Shown here piece after piece: positions 52,527 through 61,391 of a DNA stretch of 64,000 nucleotides (positions are counted from its first letter, which is position 1; every line of letters begins with the position of its first letter). The stretch spans positions 62,001 to 126,000 of the forward strand of contig JAGLOP010000006.1 in the NCBI GenBank assembly GCA_023138835.1, in the 5' to 3' direction. The notes under the pieces were generated by a model. That model did not search any database. It saw only the letters and a list, made by a program, of their open reading frames with translations, and was not told the DNA's origin. Origin of the DNA: Arcobacteraceae bacterium (GTDB taxonomy: Bacteria > Campylobacterota > Campylobacteria > Campylobacterales > Arcobacteraceae). The position numbers were made by a program, and so were the translations under genes.

Positions 52527-54841
52527 GATAAAATCTTTACCTGCTTATTTAAAGAATCTATACTTAAGATATTTGCTTTTTCATATAAAGAAAAATCATT
52601 CTCACCACATCCTATAACTGCTGGAATGCCAAGCTCTGCACACCTTATAGCCATATGTGAATTTGCCCCACCATAGCATGTGATTAGTCCAGATATATCT
52701 TTAGTAAATAAATAATCATATCCAGGATCTGCTGATTCTATACATATAATCTTATCTTTTAAATTTGAATTTATAAGATTATTGCTATTTACTATCTTAG
52801 ATTGAACATTTTTAAGTGTTATAAAATTTGGTTCATTTTTTTCTAAATAGAATTTATAAATATCATTTTCATCTAAAATAAGACTTGGTAGTTTAATAGC
52901 TTTTGTATATTGATAAAAAAGTTTATTTTTTACAATATCATTATTGAGTATATCTTTTACATCTCTATGATCAAGTGTAGAATAAAGATTTAAAATTATT
53001 TGAATATCTAAATATGCTATATCCTCCCTTGATATAGCATACTTAATACCTAATTCCTCTATATATTGCAACATTTTACTTAAACTTTTTGTGAAAATAA
53101 ATTTTAAATATTCACGACCTTCTATCGCTTCTTTTAAAAATAAAATAAAATCTTCAACCTCTAAAGTTAATCCATTATAATACAATAATTGCTGTATCTT
53201 TTGTTTTTGTTGCAAAGAAAATTTAAAGTTTTCACTCTTTACATTATTGTTCATTGAAGAAAAATATTTTCCATAATCTTCATCATATCTTTTTGAATTT
53301 ATATCATAAGTTCCAGGTCTTAAATGCCCATAAAGCTTTATGAATTCATCTTTACTCATACAGGACTTATCTTTATTTAATTGTTTAGAAACTGTATTTA
53401 ATGAATTTAAAAAACTATCATATTCTTTGCTGGTTAATACTTTTTCTTCAACTAAAGAATTCAGAAACTGAACAGCGATAAATGCAGCTCTAGCAACTCC
53501 AGCAAATGGCAATGTTCCGTATCTTTTACAATCTTCATTAAGCCAGTAAATTTTATCTATCAATGATAAAGATGAATTAATTATCTTTTCATAATTTACT
53601 TTTAATATTTGGATTTTTAATATATCTTGTTTATACAATCCATCCTCTATATTTATGGCTTTATTTGTCAATTCTAATAATGATACTTTGATTTGCTTTA
53701 TTTCATCTTTATTAAAATCATTATTCTCTAAAATAGCAAGTTTATTTGATATACCAAAAAAATAACAAGAATATACAATCTTGAATTCTACTTTATCATG
53801 ATAAGTTATATTATTGGAAAGTTCATCAATATAATAATCAACTAGCTTGGATGCTATATCATCATTTAAATCTTCGGGAATAAAAGAATTAAATGAAACT
53901 CTTACATCTATAAAAGGAACTCCTAAAAAAGAAACTAACAGAGGAAATGATCTTAAATTTCTATATCCATAATTATCTCTTTGATATGCCCAAATTTCAT
54001 CTGTAATTAATTCTTTATAAAGCGAAAGTGCTAATCTTTTTGGCTTAACACCTATAATCTCAGCAGGATTCCAGTCTGGCATCACACCAAATATACTTTT
54101 TTTACCCAAAAGTTTTGGATGTTGTACATTTAATCTTTGTATTTTTCTATATATCTTTTGTAAGCTGTCTTTTAAATCTATTGTACTTATATCTTTTTTA
54201 TCATTTATAACTATTGCTCTAACTTGTAATATATAAAGCGTATCCTGACTTATAGCAAATTCTATATCTAAAAAATTATTATCAAAAATATCTTCACATT
54301 CTTTAGATGCTTTTAATAATAACTCCAATTTTTTGTCTTCTATATGTTTATAATCCTTATATGAAATAAAAGTTTTTAAATCATTGCTTATACCGCTTGT
54401 TACATTTGTAGTTGTCCCACTTATATCATAATTTATAATATAATAAGGAGATAATGTATCCATATCTGCCGTAAAAACCACACCACTCATAGAAATATTT
54501 TCCAACATAGGCTGAATAAAAACTTCGTCATTTGTGCAAGTATTTTCATAAGATTTTATAACTTTTAATATCGCTTGATTAATTTCATCTTTTTCTAATT
54601 TTACATTTAAAACACTCTCAAATCTACCTGCATTGGAATACTCCAAATTATCTTCATTTTGAGACGATGACCTAACTATTAACTTTGTATTAAAAATATC
54701 AAAACATTGATTTAAAATATATTCTTTTTGCGATTTATATTCAAGAGCTTTAAATTTAATAAGAGGTAATACTGTTGCACTGGTTATTACCTCTTTTAAA
54801 TCTTTTAAAGTTTGTGCTTTTGAAGATAACTTTAATTTCAT
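52523..54841 (-). CDS. L-glutamine kinase, PEP-synthase-like (Cj1418 type)
   Basis: The 772 aa protein combines an N-terminal PPDK/PEP-synthase ATP-grasp region (TKLIVRSSSQNEDNLEYSNA, FIQPMLENISMSGVVFTAD) with a C-terminal phosphohistidine domain (CYGGANSHMAIRCAELGIPA, catalytic His near residue 729). The PEP/pyruvate barrel of true PEP synthase is missing, as in Cj1418, which phosphorylates the amide nitrogen of L-glutamine with ATP to begin MeOPN synthesis. The middle ~350 residues are diverged. It overlaps both neighbours by one to four bases. Confidence 0.85.
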   Translation of the reverse strand: MKLKLSSKAQTLKDLKEVITSATVLPLIKFKALEYKSQKEYILNQCFDIFNTKLIVRSSSQNEDNLEYSNAGRFESVLNVKLEKDEINQAILKVIKSYENTCTNDEVFIQPMLENISMSGVVFTADMDTLSPYYIINYDISGTTTNVTSGISNDLKTFISYKDYKHIEDKKLELLLKASKECEDIFDNNFLDIEFAISQDTLYILQVRAIVINDKKDISTIDLKDSLQKIYRKIQRLNVQHPKLLGKKSIFGVMPDWNPAEIIGVKPKRLALSLYKELITDEIWAYQRDNYGYRNLRSFPLLVSFLGVPFIDVRVSFNSFIPEDLNDDIASKLVDYYIDELSNNITYHDKVEFKIVYSCYFFGISNKLAILENNDFNKDEIKQIKVSLLELTNKAINIEDGLYKQDILKIQILKVNYEKIINSSLSLIDKIYWLNEDCKRYGTLPFAGVARAAFIAVQFLNSLVEEKVLTSKEYDSFLNSLNTVSKQLNKDKSCMSKDEFIKLYGHLRPGTYDINSKRYDEDYGKYFSSMNNNVKSENFKFSLQQKQKIQQLLYYNGLTLEVEDFILFLKEAIEGREYLKFIFTKSLSKMLQYIEELGIKYAISREDIAYLDIQIILNLYSTLDHRDVKDILNNDIVKNKLFYQYTKAIKLPSLILDENDIYKFYLEKNEPNFITLKNVQSKIVNSNNLINSNLKDKIICIESADPGYDYLFTKDISGLITCYGGANSHMAIRCAELGIPAVIGCGENDFSLYEKANILSIDSLNKQVKILS

Positions 54842-55611
54842 TATATTTTTTTAGCCGTCCAACATCTTGTAGTATATTTAATATCAAATTTTTTTGGCAT
54901 AACTTCTCTCATTTTATTTGTAATTTTTTCAAATAGTTCTTTACCCTCTTGAGTTTTTAAATCCCAATATTTATTCTTAACACTTTGCCAAGCTAATATA
55001 TATGTATCAATAGTTTGTGTAAAATAAAAATCCACTTCCATAAAAAATATTTCATCAAACAAATTATTGTGTTTTTCAATTATTGGTCTTTGGTCTTCCC
55101 TTCTCGTACCTCTTTCATAATTTGGAACAAATTCTTCAATAATAGATTCTGCTTGTTTTTGAATTGGATCATTTAAATCTCGGTGATTCCACATACAAGA
55201 AAAATAACCATTGTCTTTTAAAATTCTATATGTTTCTTTTAAAGCTAAATCCCTATCCATAACATTAAAACTACTTCCAAAAGTAACCCAATCTACACTT
55301 TTATCTTTAATGGTTGTTTCAAGTCCAGTTGCTCTAATCCACTCAATATTTCCATCTTCTGTTTTTTCTACACCAATTTCTCTCATTGCATCATTTGGTT
55401 CAATTGAAACTATTTGCAATCCTCTTTCAAGTAACATTATTGATAAGTTACCCGTACCTGCACCAATATCAGCAACCTTGAAATTTGCTTTTTTATTTGC
55501 CTTTACATACTCTTTTAGAATATCTATAGCTTTTGGTGCATAATTTGGTCTATACTCATAAAACTTTGCATGTTTTGTATAACTCCAATGATTTTCAGTT
55601 AATTCTTTCAT
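54841..55611 (-). CDS. Class I SAM-dependent methyltransferase, probably for phosphoramidate O-methylation
   Basis: The 256 aa protein has the SAM-binding motif VADIGAGTGNLSIMLLERG with IEPNDAMREIG and a Methyltransf_11-like fold. In C. jejuni, Cj1419 and Cj1420 provide the methyl group of MeOPN; only one such methyltransferase is present here. It overlaps the glutamine kinase by one base and abuts the CysC-like kinase. The role is inferred from position. The sequence alone only says small-molecule methyltransferase. Confidence 0.75.
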   Translation of the reverse strand: MKELTENHWSYTKHAKFYEYRPNYAPKAIDILKEYVKANKKANFKVADIGAGTGNLSIMLLERGLQIVSIEPNDAMREIGVEKTEDGNIEWIRATGLETTIKDKSVDWVTFGSSFNVMDRDLALKETYRILKDNGYFSCMWNHRDLNDPIQKQAESIIEEFVPNYERGTRREDQRPIIEKHNNLFDEIFFMEVDFYFTQTIDTYILAWQSVKNKYWDLKTQEGKELFEKITNKMREVMPKKFDIKYTTRCWTAKKI

Positions 55612-56118
55612 CTATTGTTCCTTTATTAAATTTAAAATTTCTTGAACTTTTTCTGTAAGTTTATTTTGTTCACTATTATCTATAACCAATTCACAAAGAG
55701 CGGGGTGATCATAAGGTAAATCTACCCCAACAACATTCTGAATTTCACCTTTTATTGCTTTAGAATATAATCCCTTTTGATCTCTTCTTATTAATTCTTC
55801 TATATCACACTCAATAAAAACCTCAAAATAATTTTTTATCTCTTTTCTATTTAATTTGTGTACCTCTTGATAAAGTGACATTGTTGCACATACTACATTT
55901 ATATTTTGTGAAATTAAAAACTTACACATTCTATGTATTCTTTTTGCATTTTCAAGCCTATCTTTAGGAGTATGACTTAAATCATTTCCTAATATTTCTC
56001 TAAAACTGTCTCCATCTAAAAATACTGTATTTACATATCTTTCTTTTAATTTTTCATATACTTCTTTACCAATGGTTGTTTTCCCACTTCCGCTTAGTCC
56101 TGTTATCCAAATTAGCAT
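55612..56118 (-). CDS. CysC-like kinase, probable CDP-phosphoramidate kinase (Cj1415 type)
   Basis: The 168 aa P-loop kinase has WITGLSGSGKTTIGKEVY, LDGDSFREILGNDL and a well-kept RRDQKGLYSKAIKGE lid. Where APS kinases have ISPFR-like residues it has MSLYQEVHKLNR. In C. jejuni, Cj1415 looks like APS kinase but phosphorylates the 3'-OH of CDP-phosphoramidate. The neighbours and the difference from the sat-linked CysC at 41.4 kb support that role. True APS kinase activity remains possible. Confidence 0.78.
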   Translation of the reverse strand: MLIWITGLSGSGKTTIGKEVYEKLKERYVNTVFLDGDSFREILGNDLSHTPKDRLENAKRIHRMCKFLISQNINVVCATMSLYQEVHKLNRKEIKNYFEVFIECDIEELIRRDQKGLYSKAIKGEIQNVVGVDLPYDHPALCELVIDNSEQNKLTEKVQEILNLIKEQ

Positions 56119-56125
56119 ATTAATC

Positions 56126-57262
56126 CTACAGACCTAAAGATTGAAATTTATCTGAAGAATATATAAAGTTTTTTCTAAATCTTTTTATATTTTCAATCAT
56201 TAAACTATATTCCTCAACTGTAATATTCAATTTGTTATAAAAATTATCTAAATCTTTATTATCAAAACAAATACCTAAATTATATTTTTTTACTATTTTA
56301 GTTAAAATTTTATGTTTTTTATGAATTATCATAGGTATTCCTGCTTCTAAATAGAAAGCAAATTTACTAGGTAGTGTATATTTGTTTAAATACTCATTTT
56401 TTGTTGTATATTCTAGTAAAAAAAATCCAAAATCAAATGGATTTAAAATAGATGAATTTAAATTATCCCCTCTATATACATTAAAAAGTTTATTAAATTC
56501 ATATTCGTAAAAAATATCTCTATATAACTGTTTATTTTTTATCATATCATCATAAGAATTAGGTGGTACCATCAAACTAACAGAAATATTTTGTTGCGAC
56601 AACTTCTTGACTGATCTTAACATCCCTTTAGGTAAGAAAAATTCTTCAGGATAAGATGTAGGAGCTACAGCAGCAGCTAAAACTAAATTTATTGTAGTTT
56701 TTGGATTAAACTTTAATTGTTTTTTCACAAAGTTAGATTCATTACAATAATCAGGGAAAAATATAAATTTATTTTTATCTGTATTGTATTCTTTTGCCCA
56801 AACCTTTGCTTGTTCCTTAGTATAATGAGATAATACTTTTTTAGCATTTTTAAATATATATTTAATAGCCTTAAAATCACTATCATCACCAAATAAAAAT
56901 TTATATTCTTGTTTTGTAGAAAAATTCCAGTCTTTAATTATCACTATTGTTTCAGGGAAATTTTTAACTATCTTTGCACTAAACTGATAAGCATGCATCC
57001 ATCCCCTGTTTATAATAAAGTCATATTGTATTTGATATATTGTCTTAATAATCTGCTTCTGGTTTTCAACTTCAATTACTTTAGAATAGTTTTTATTTAC
57101 TATAGCAATATCACTTTTAATTGTAATTAATATAACTTTGTAATTTAATTCTTTTTTAAAATAATGGGACATCCTATCAAATAAAAAATCTTGTTTTTTT
57201 ATTATACCATTGGGAGGTACTAGTACAATTATTTTGCTTATATTATTATTTTTGGATACCAT
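56126..57262 (-). CDS. GT-B glycosyltransferase
   Basis: The 378 aa protein begins ISKIIVLVPPNGIIKKQDF. The C-terminal half looks like a GT4-type nucleotide-sugar binding region (LPSKFAFYLEAGIPMIIH). The retaining/inverting class and sugar cannot be deduced. It probably adds a sugar to the second glycan of the island. It directly follows the other glycosyltransferase and precedes the phosphoramidate genes by seven bases. Confidence 0.68.
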   Translation of the reverse strand: MVSKNNNISKIIVLVPPNGIIKKQDFLFDRMSHYFKKELNYKVILITIKSDIAIVNKNYSKVIEVENQKQIIKTIYQIQYDFIINRGWMHAYQFSAKIVKNFPETIVIIKDWNFSTKQEYKFLFGDDSDFKAIKYIFKNAKKVLSHYTKEQAKVWAKEYNTDKNKFIFFPDYCNESNFVKKQLKFNPKTTINLVLAAAVAPTSYPEEFFLPKGMLRSVKKLSQQNISVSLMVPPNSYDDMIKNKQLYRDIFYEYEFNKLFNVYRGDNLNSSILNPFDFGFFLLEYTTKNEYLNKYTLPSKFAFYLEAGIPMIIHKKHKILTKIVKKYNLGICFDNKDLDNFYNKLNITVEEYSLMIENIKRFRKNFIYSSDKFQSLGL

Positions 57263-58666
57263 CTATAAATTTTCTTTTACCAAGGTAATAATTTGATTAG
57301 TAAAATGTTCATAACTATTTTCATTTACAATACAAGCCAAATCTATATCATGTTTTTTATTTAACAATTCAGGAAGCTCATCAAGTTTTTGCATAAATAA
57401 TAAACTTTCACTAAAGCACTTTTCATTTTCACTAGCCTTACCTTTTCTACTATCTATTACTATAGGGATACAGCCACTAGCAGCTGATTCTAAAGTTCTT
57501 TGTTGCATTACATAACCACCTAAAACTAATGAATACATAGCACTATTATAAACTTTTGATATATCTTCACCATACTTAAGTACACCTTTGTAATAAGGTG
57601 CTAATTCAGGAATATCCTCAAATCCATTACCATAAATTTCTAACTCATAATCCAAATCTATATTAACGATATACTTTAATGCAATATCTCTTTCTATATA
57701 GTTAATCATCCAGCCTAAGTCTTCAAGAGTTACATTAAACTTTTTACTTAGTAATTCTCTATACTCAATAGATACTACACCATTTTGTAAAAATTTTTTT
57801 ACTAATAATTGATAACTTTCATCTTTATTATCACATATCAGAGTATCAAACATTGTAAAGTGTGAATTTCCAATAAACACAATTTTTCTTTTTCTCTCTA
57901 TATCTTTTCTATTTTTATACTCTCTTGTATTGATACAAAATGGTTGATATGTAGATGTTATATTTTTATCTAATAATCTATCTTTAATACTCTTTGTTAA
58001 ATGAAAAATAAAATCTCTTTTTCGTATATTCATTTTATTCTTATTGCGTATTTCTAGCATAGCATCTTGAAACCACACAAAATTAAAAACTTCATCACTA
58101 ATAAATCTATTATTTAAATTATTTATATTAATAACTACATGAGGATTAAAATCTGCAAAATGCTTAAAACAAGTCATATCATTTATACCTATATATGCTT
58201 CAAACAATACTTCATAATTCATATCTATTAAAGTATCAACAATATTTTTAGAAATATGCTGAATAACTCTTGTATTTACATCCCCTAACAAATAAAATCT
58301 TAATGGCTCCATAAAATCTAACTTTGCATTTTGTGCAGTTTCTAAGTAATGTTTATTTAATTCTTTTCTCAATGATTTAGCATATTCAATAGAAATTTTA
58401 AAATGAGTTAATATACTTATCTTTATATCATCTGATATATCAAGTCCTTCAAATTCTAGTTTTTCTGGTATTCTGTATATCCCACTTGCTAAATCATCTA
58501 CCAGGTTTTCTAGTGGTAAATGAATCAAATTAGGCAAATCAGAGTCTATCTTTTCACCTTCATAATAACATGCTTGTAACCAATAACCGCGATTCTCTTT
58601 ATTTTGTTCAGAAGCAATTTTTAATGCTTGGGTTGAACTTAAAAAGTAAGTATCTCTATATTTCAT
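57263..58666 (-). CDS. Glycosyltransferase (CgeB-like)
   Basis: The 467 aa protein has a C-terminal glycosyltransferase region (YSLVLGGYVMQQRTLESAASGCIPIVIDSR) like CgeB and Glyco_trans_1_2 proteins. An N-terminal part of ~120 residues is of unclear type. It is the first gene of the 26-gene minus-strand run. The divergent promoter region with the gmhA-like gene is 75 bp away. The acceptor is unknown; it might be flagellin or a lipid-linked glycan. Confidence 0.7.
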   Translation of the reverse strand: MKYRDTYFLSSTQALKIASEQNKENRGYWLQACYYEGEKIDSDLPNLIHLPLENLVDDLASGIYRIPEKLEFEGLDISDDIKISILTHFKISIEYAKSLRKELNKHYLETAQNAKLDFMEPLRFYLLGDVNTRVIQHISKNIVDTLIDMNYEVLFEAYIGINDMTCFKHFADFNPHVVININNLNNRFISDEVFNFVWFQDAMLEIRNKNKMNIRKRDFIFHLTKSIKDRLLDKNITSTYQPFCINTREYKNRKDIERKRKIVFIGNSHFTMFDTLICDNKDESYQLLVKKFLQNGVVSIEYRELLSKKFNVTLEDLGWMINYIERDIALKYIVNIDLDYELEIYGNGFEDIPELAPYYKGVLKYGEDISKVYNSAMYSLVLGGYVMQQRTLESAASGCIPIVIDSRKGKASENEKCFSESLLFMQKLDELPELLNKKHDIDLACIVNENSYEHFTNQIITLVKENL

Positions 58667-58741
58667 ATACCATCTTTATATTAATTTTGTTTAAGATATA
58701 ATACCCTATATTTATTTAACAAAATATAAAAAAGGTTAAAA
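58667..58741. promoter_or_regulatory. Divergent promoter between the long minus-strand run and gmhA/maf2
   Basis: The plus strand has a TATAAT at 58697-58702 and an AAAAAAGG RBS before the gmhA-like ATG. No comparably clear -10 was seen for the minus-strand run in this 75 bp gap, although it must start here or inside gmhA. No sigma-54 motif is visible. Confidence 0.5.
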
Positions 58742-59341
58742 ATGGATAATTTTATAAATTCTTATAAAAAAGAGTTGATACAACTAATAGAAAATATTGA
58801 TAACGATAAAATTAAACAGATTATAAATTTAATCGATCAAACAAAAGGTAAAATTTATATTATAGGAAATGGTGGAAGTGCAGCAACTGCTTCACATATG
58901 GTAAATGATTTAGGAGTAGGTCTAACTAGAAGAGATATAAAAAACTTAAATATTGAAAGTTTAAGTGACAACACAGCCGTTTGTACTGCAATAGCAAATG
59001 ATACTGGATATGAAAATATATTTTATTATCAAATTAAAAATAAAATCGCTCGTGATGATTTATTAATTGCTATATCATGTAGTGGAAATTCCGCAAATAT
59101 CATTAAAGCAGTTGAGTATGCAACAAATTTAAGCGTTCCTATTATAGGTATTACAGGATTTGACGGTGGCAAACTAAAAGATTTATCAGATATAAATTTT
59201 CATATTGAAACAAAAGATGGTCAGTATGGTTTGGTAGAAGATTTACATATGATTTTAAATCACATTATATATTCATATTATATTTCGACAAAACTAGAAA
59301 ATGCGGTTTTATCGTTAGATAAAAAGTTTCCCAGAAAATAA
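58742..59341 (+). CDS. gmhA: SIS-domain sugar-phosphate isomerase, GmhA-like
   Basis: The 199 aa SIS protein has IYIIGNGGSAATASHMVNDLGVG, ISCSGNSANIIKAVEYA and IIGITGFDGGKLKDL, the layout of GmhA/GmhA2. GmhA converts sedoheptulose 7-phosphate to D-glycero-D-manno-heptose 7-phosphate. A DiaA-like or other SIS role is less likely given the HldE-like and HddC-like genes in the same island. It is followed by the second maf gene after 16 bp. Confidence 0.82.
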   Translation: MDNFINSYKKELIQLIENIDNDKIKQIINLIDQTKGKIYIIGNGGSAATASHMVNDLGVGLTRRDIKNLNIESLSDNTAVCTAIANDTGYENIFYYQIKNKIARDDLLIAISCSGNSANIIKAVEYATNLSVPIIGITGFDGGKLKDLSDINFHIETKDGQYGLVEDLHMILNHIIYSYYISTKLENAVLSLDKKFPRK

Positions 59342-59357
59342 GGCAAGGAAGTTTAAA

Positions 59358-61340
59358 ATGATACAAGAAGAAGCACAAAACAAATGCCAAAGTACATATT
59401 TTAGCAATTTATTATATTTAGAAGAAAACAATCCTGATTTATTTAAAAAAATAACATTATTAGAAGTTGCTATTTCTGAGGGTATGTATAAAGAAAGATA
59501 TAGTTTAGAATTTATAAACAATTCATTTGATGTAAAGGTATTGGCAGATGATACTTTTGTCTATAATAAGGACTTAGATAGTGATGCGATACAAAGAATT
59601 CAAAATATCACAATGGATGAGAATAAAGGATTTAAAACTTTTAAGCCAATTGTTGTACCCCAAAATTATACAATTAATAAAGATATAACAAAAACATATT
59701 TAGAAACATTATTTCCATTTATTGAATACTCACAAAAATATAGTTCAAAAAAATTTAAAATGAAAAAGATTGAAAAGTTTATATTCTTTGGAGCTCTTCT
59801 TGGTCGCCATATTGAACTTTTTGTCAAAACCCATTCTCCAAAAGTTATATTAATAGCCGAACAAGATATTGAAATGTTTAAATTATCTTTATTTATAACT
59901 GATTATTCTTTAATAGCTCAAAAAACTACTATACAGTTTTGTATTACTCAAGATATGAAAATATTTAATGATGCTATCCCTACTTTTTTAAATGAATATG
60001 AGCTTTATAACTATATATTAAAATTTGATATTGTAAATAAAAACTATATTAGATTTATTGATACATTTCTAAATTATTTATCAATTTCTGTTGATACACA
60101 ATGGCCTTTTTCAGCTGATTTATTAGTAATAAAAAGAGCAACAAAACTTATAAAAGAAAAATATAACTTTATAGATTTTAGTAAAACTTATGATATATTT
60201 TCTAAAGATACACCGGTTATTATAGTAGCTCCTGGCCCATCAATGGCAGGAAAAATTCAATGGTTAAAAGAAAATCAAGATAAATTTATTATTTTATCAC
60301 TTGGAGCGGCTGTACAAACTTTATATAAACACAAAATAAAACCAGATATTATAACGTCTGTTGATCCATCTGCATTAATTTTAAACCAATTTAAAGATAT
60401 ACCAAAAAAGTTTTTAAAAGATACTATATTTATAGCTGCATCAAATTCTATAGAATCTCTATTTGATATATTTCAAAAATCAAACACTTATATATATCAG
60501 GTTATTTTTGACCTCTTAAATCTTGGTTCGTTTGGTGGTAAATCTGTTGGGGATGTTACAATTGCAATCCTTCTACGACTTGGAGTTAAAAGATTATATC
60601 TTTTAGGTACTGATCTTTGTATAAATCAAGAAACAGGTTCACATTATGTAAAAGAGCATCAACACTATAAAGAGTTAGATAAAGTTGAAGTATACGATAC
60701 TCTTAAAAATAAATTTGTAACAGATATAGATATTATAGAAACCAAAGGAAATTTTCAAGATAAAATATTTACCACAAGACATTTTGGTCGTATATTATAT
60801 CTTTATAAACAACATATAATTAATCTTGCTTATGAAGATACTAAAATATTTAATTTATCTGATGGTTCTTTTATTGAAAAAACTATTCCCTTGAATATAA
60901 AAGATGTTGATATTAAAGATAAATTTAATAAACAATCTTATTTAGACAATATTACTACTGAAATAACAGCATCTAACTTAACTGTAAAATCACTTTCCAC
61001 TAAAATATCATTAGTAGATAAAATTCTAAAACTATTAGATAAGTATAAACAATATGATTATAATACATACAATAATATGATGTATGATAAATTTACAATA
61101 AATATAGAAGTTTTAGAATTATTAAAACATGAAGATGGCCTTCAAATGGGAGATCATTTAATTAAATCATTTAATAATAATGTTGAAGGATACATAAATA
61201 CATTTTTTAATACTAAAAAGAATCAAGTAAGTAAAAAACGATTTAATAAATTATTTCAACTTTGGATTAAACCACAAATAACTATATTTGAAAAGTACAA
61301 AGAATTATTAGAAAATCTAGTAATTAAAGAAAAAGCCTAA
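59358..61340 (+). CDS. maf: Maf-family flagellin glycosyltransferase, copy 2
   Basis: The 660 aa protein has the Maf/DUF115 core (VIIVAPGPSMAGKIQWLKENQ, KIKPDIITSVDPS, GGKSVGDVTIAILLRLGVKRLYLLGTDL). It shares the N-terminal IFFGALLGRHIELF region with copy 1 (FIGTLLGVHINDIA) but is about 70 residues longer and clearly diverged. Lying next to gmhA and the flagellins, it may use a different donor from the leg operon Maf. Its stop codon lies inside the stem of a terminator shared with the convergent flagellin. Confidence 0.87.
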   Translation: MIQEEAQNKCQSTYFSNLLYLEENNPDLFKKITLLEVAISEGMYKERYSLEFINNSFDVKVLADDTFVYNKDLDSDAIQRIQNITMDENKGFKTFKPIVVPQNYTINKDITKTYLETLFPFIEYSQKYSSKKFKMKKIEKFIFFGALLGRHIELFVKTHSPKVILIAEQDIEMFKLSLFITDYSLIAQKTTIQFCITQDMKIFNDAIPTFLNEYELYNYILKFDIVNKNYIRFIDTFLNYLSISVDTQWPFSADLLVIKRATKLIKEKYNFIDFSKTYDIFSKDTPVIIVAPGPSMAGKIQWLKENQDKFIILSLGAAVQTLYKHKIKPDIITSVDPSALILNQFKDIPKKFLKDTIFIAASNSIESLFDIFQKSNTYIYQVIFDLLNLGSFGGKSVGDVTIAILLRLGVKRLYLLGTDLCINQETGSHYVKEHQHYKELDKVEVYDTLKNKFVTDIDIIETKGNFQDKIFTTRHFGRILYLYKQHIINLAYEDTKIFNLSDGSFIEKTIPLNIKDVDIKDKFNKQSYLDNITTEITASNLTVKSLSTKISLVDKILKLLDKYKQYDYNTYNNMMYDKFTINIEVLELLKHEDGLQMGDHLIKSFNNNVEGYINTFFNTKKNQVSKKRFNKLFQLWIKPQITIFEKYKELLENLVIKEKA

Positions 61341-61364
61341 AGTCTAATTAAAGACCTTAGGCTT
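61333..61364. terminator. Bidirectional terminator between maf2 and flagellin 1
   Basis: Arms AAGCCTAAAGTCT and AGACCTTAGGCTT pair at 12 of 13 positions around a six-base loop; the one mismatch is a G-U wobble on the minus strand. The stem includes the maf2 stop codon. A and T runs flank it, so it can serve the two convergent genes. Confidence 0.8.
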
Positions 61365-61391
61365 AAAGAAAATATTTTAAATTAATTAAAA

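Noticed and set aside
52523-54841. True PEP synthase or pyruvate phosphate dikinase
   Set aside because: The PEP/pyruvate-binding barrel is not recognisable and the neighbours match glutamine kinase context.
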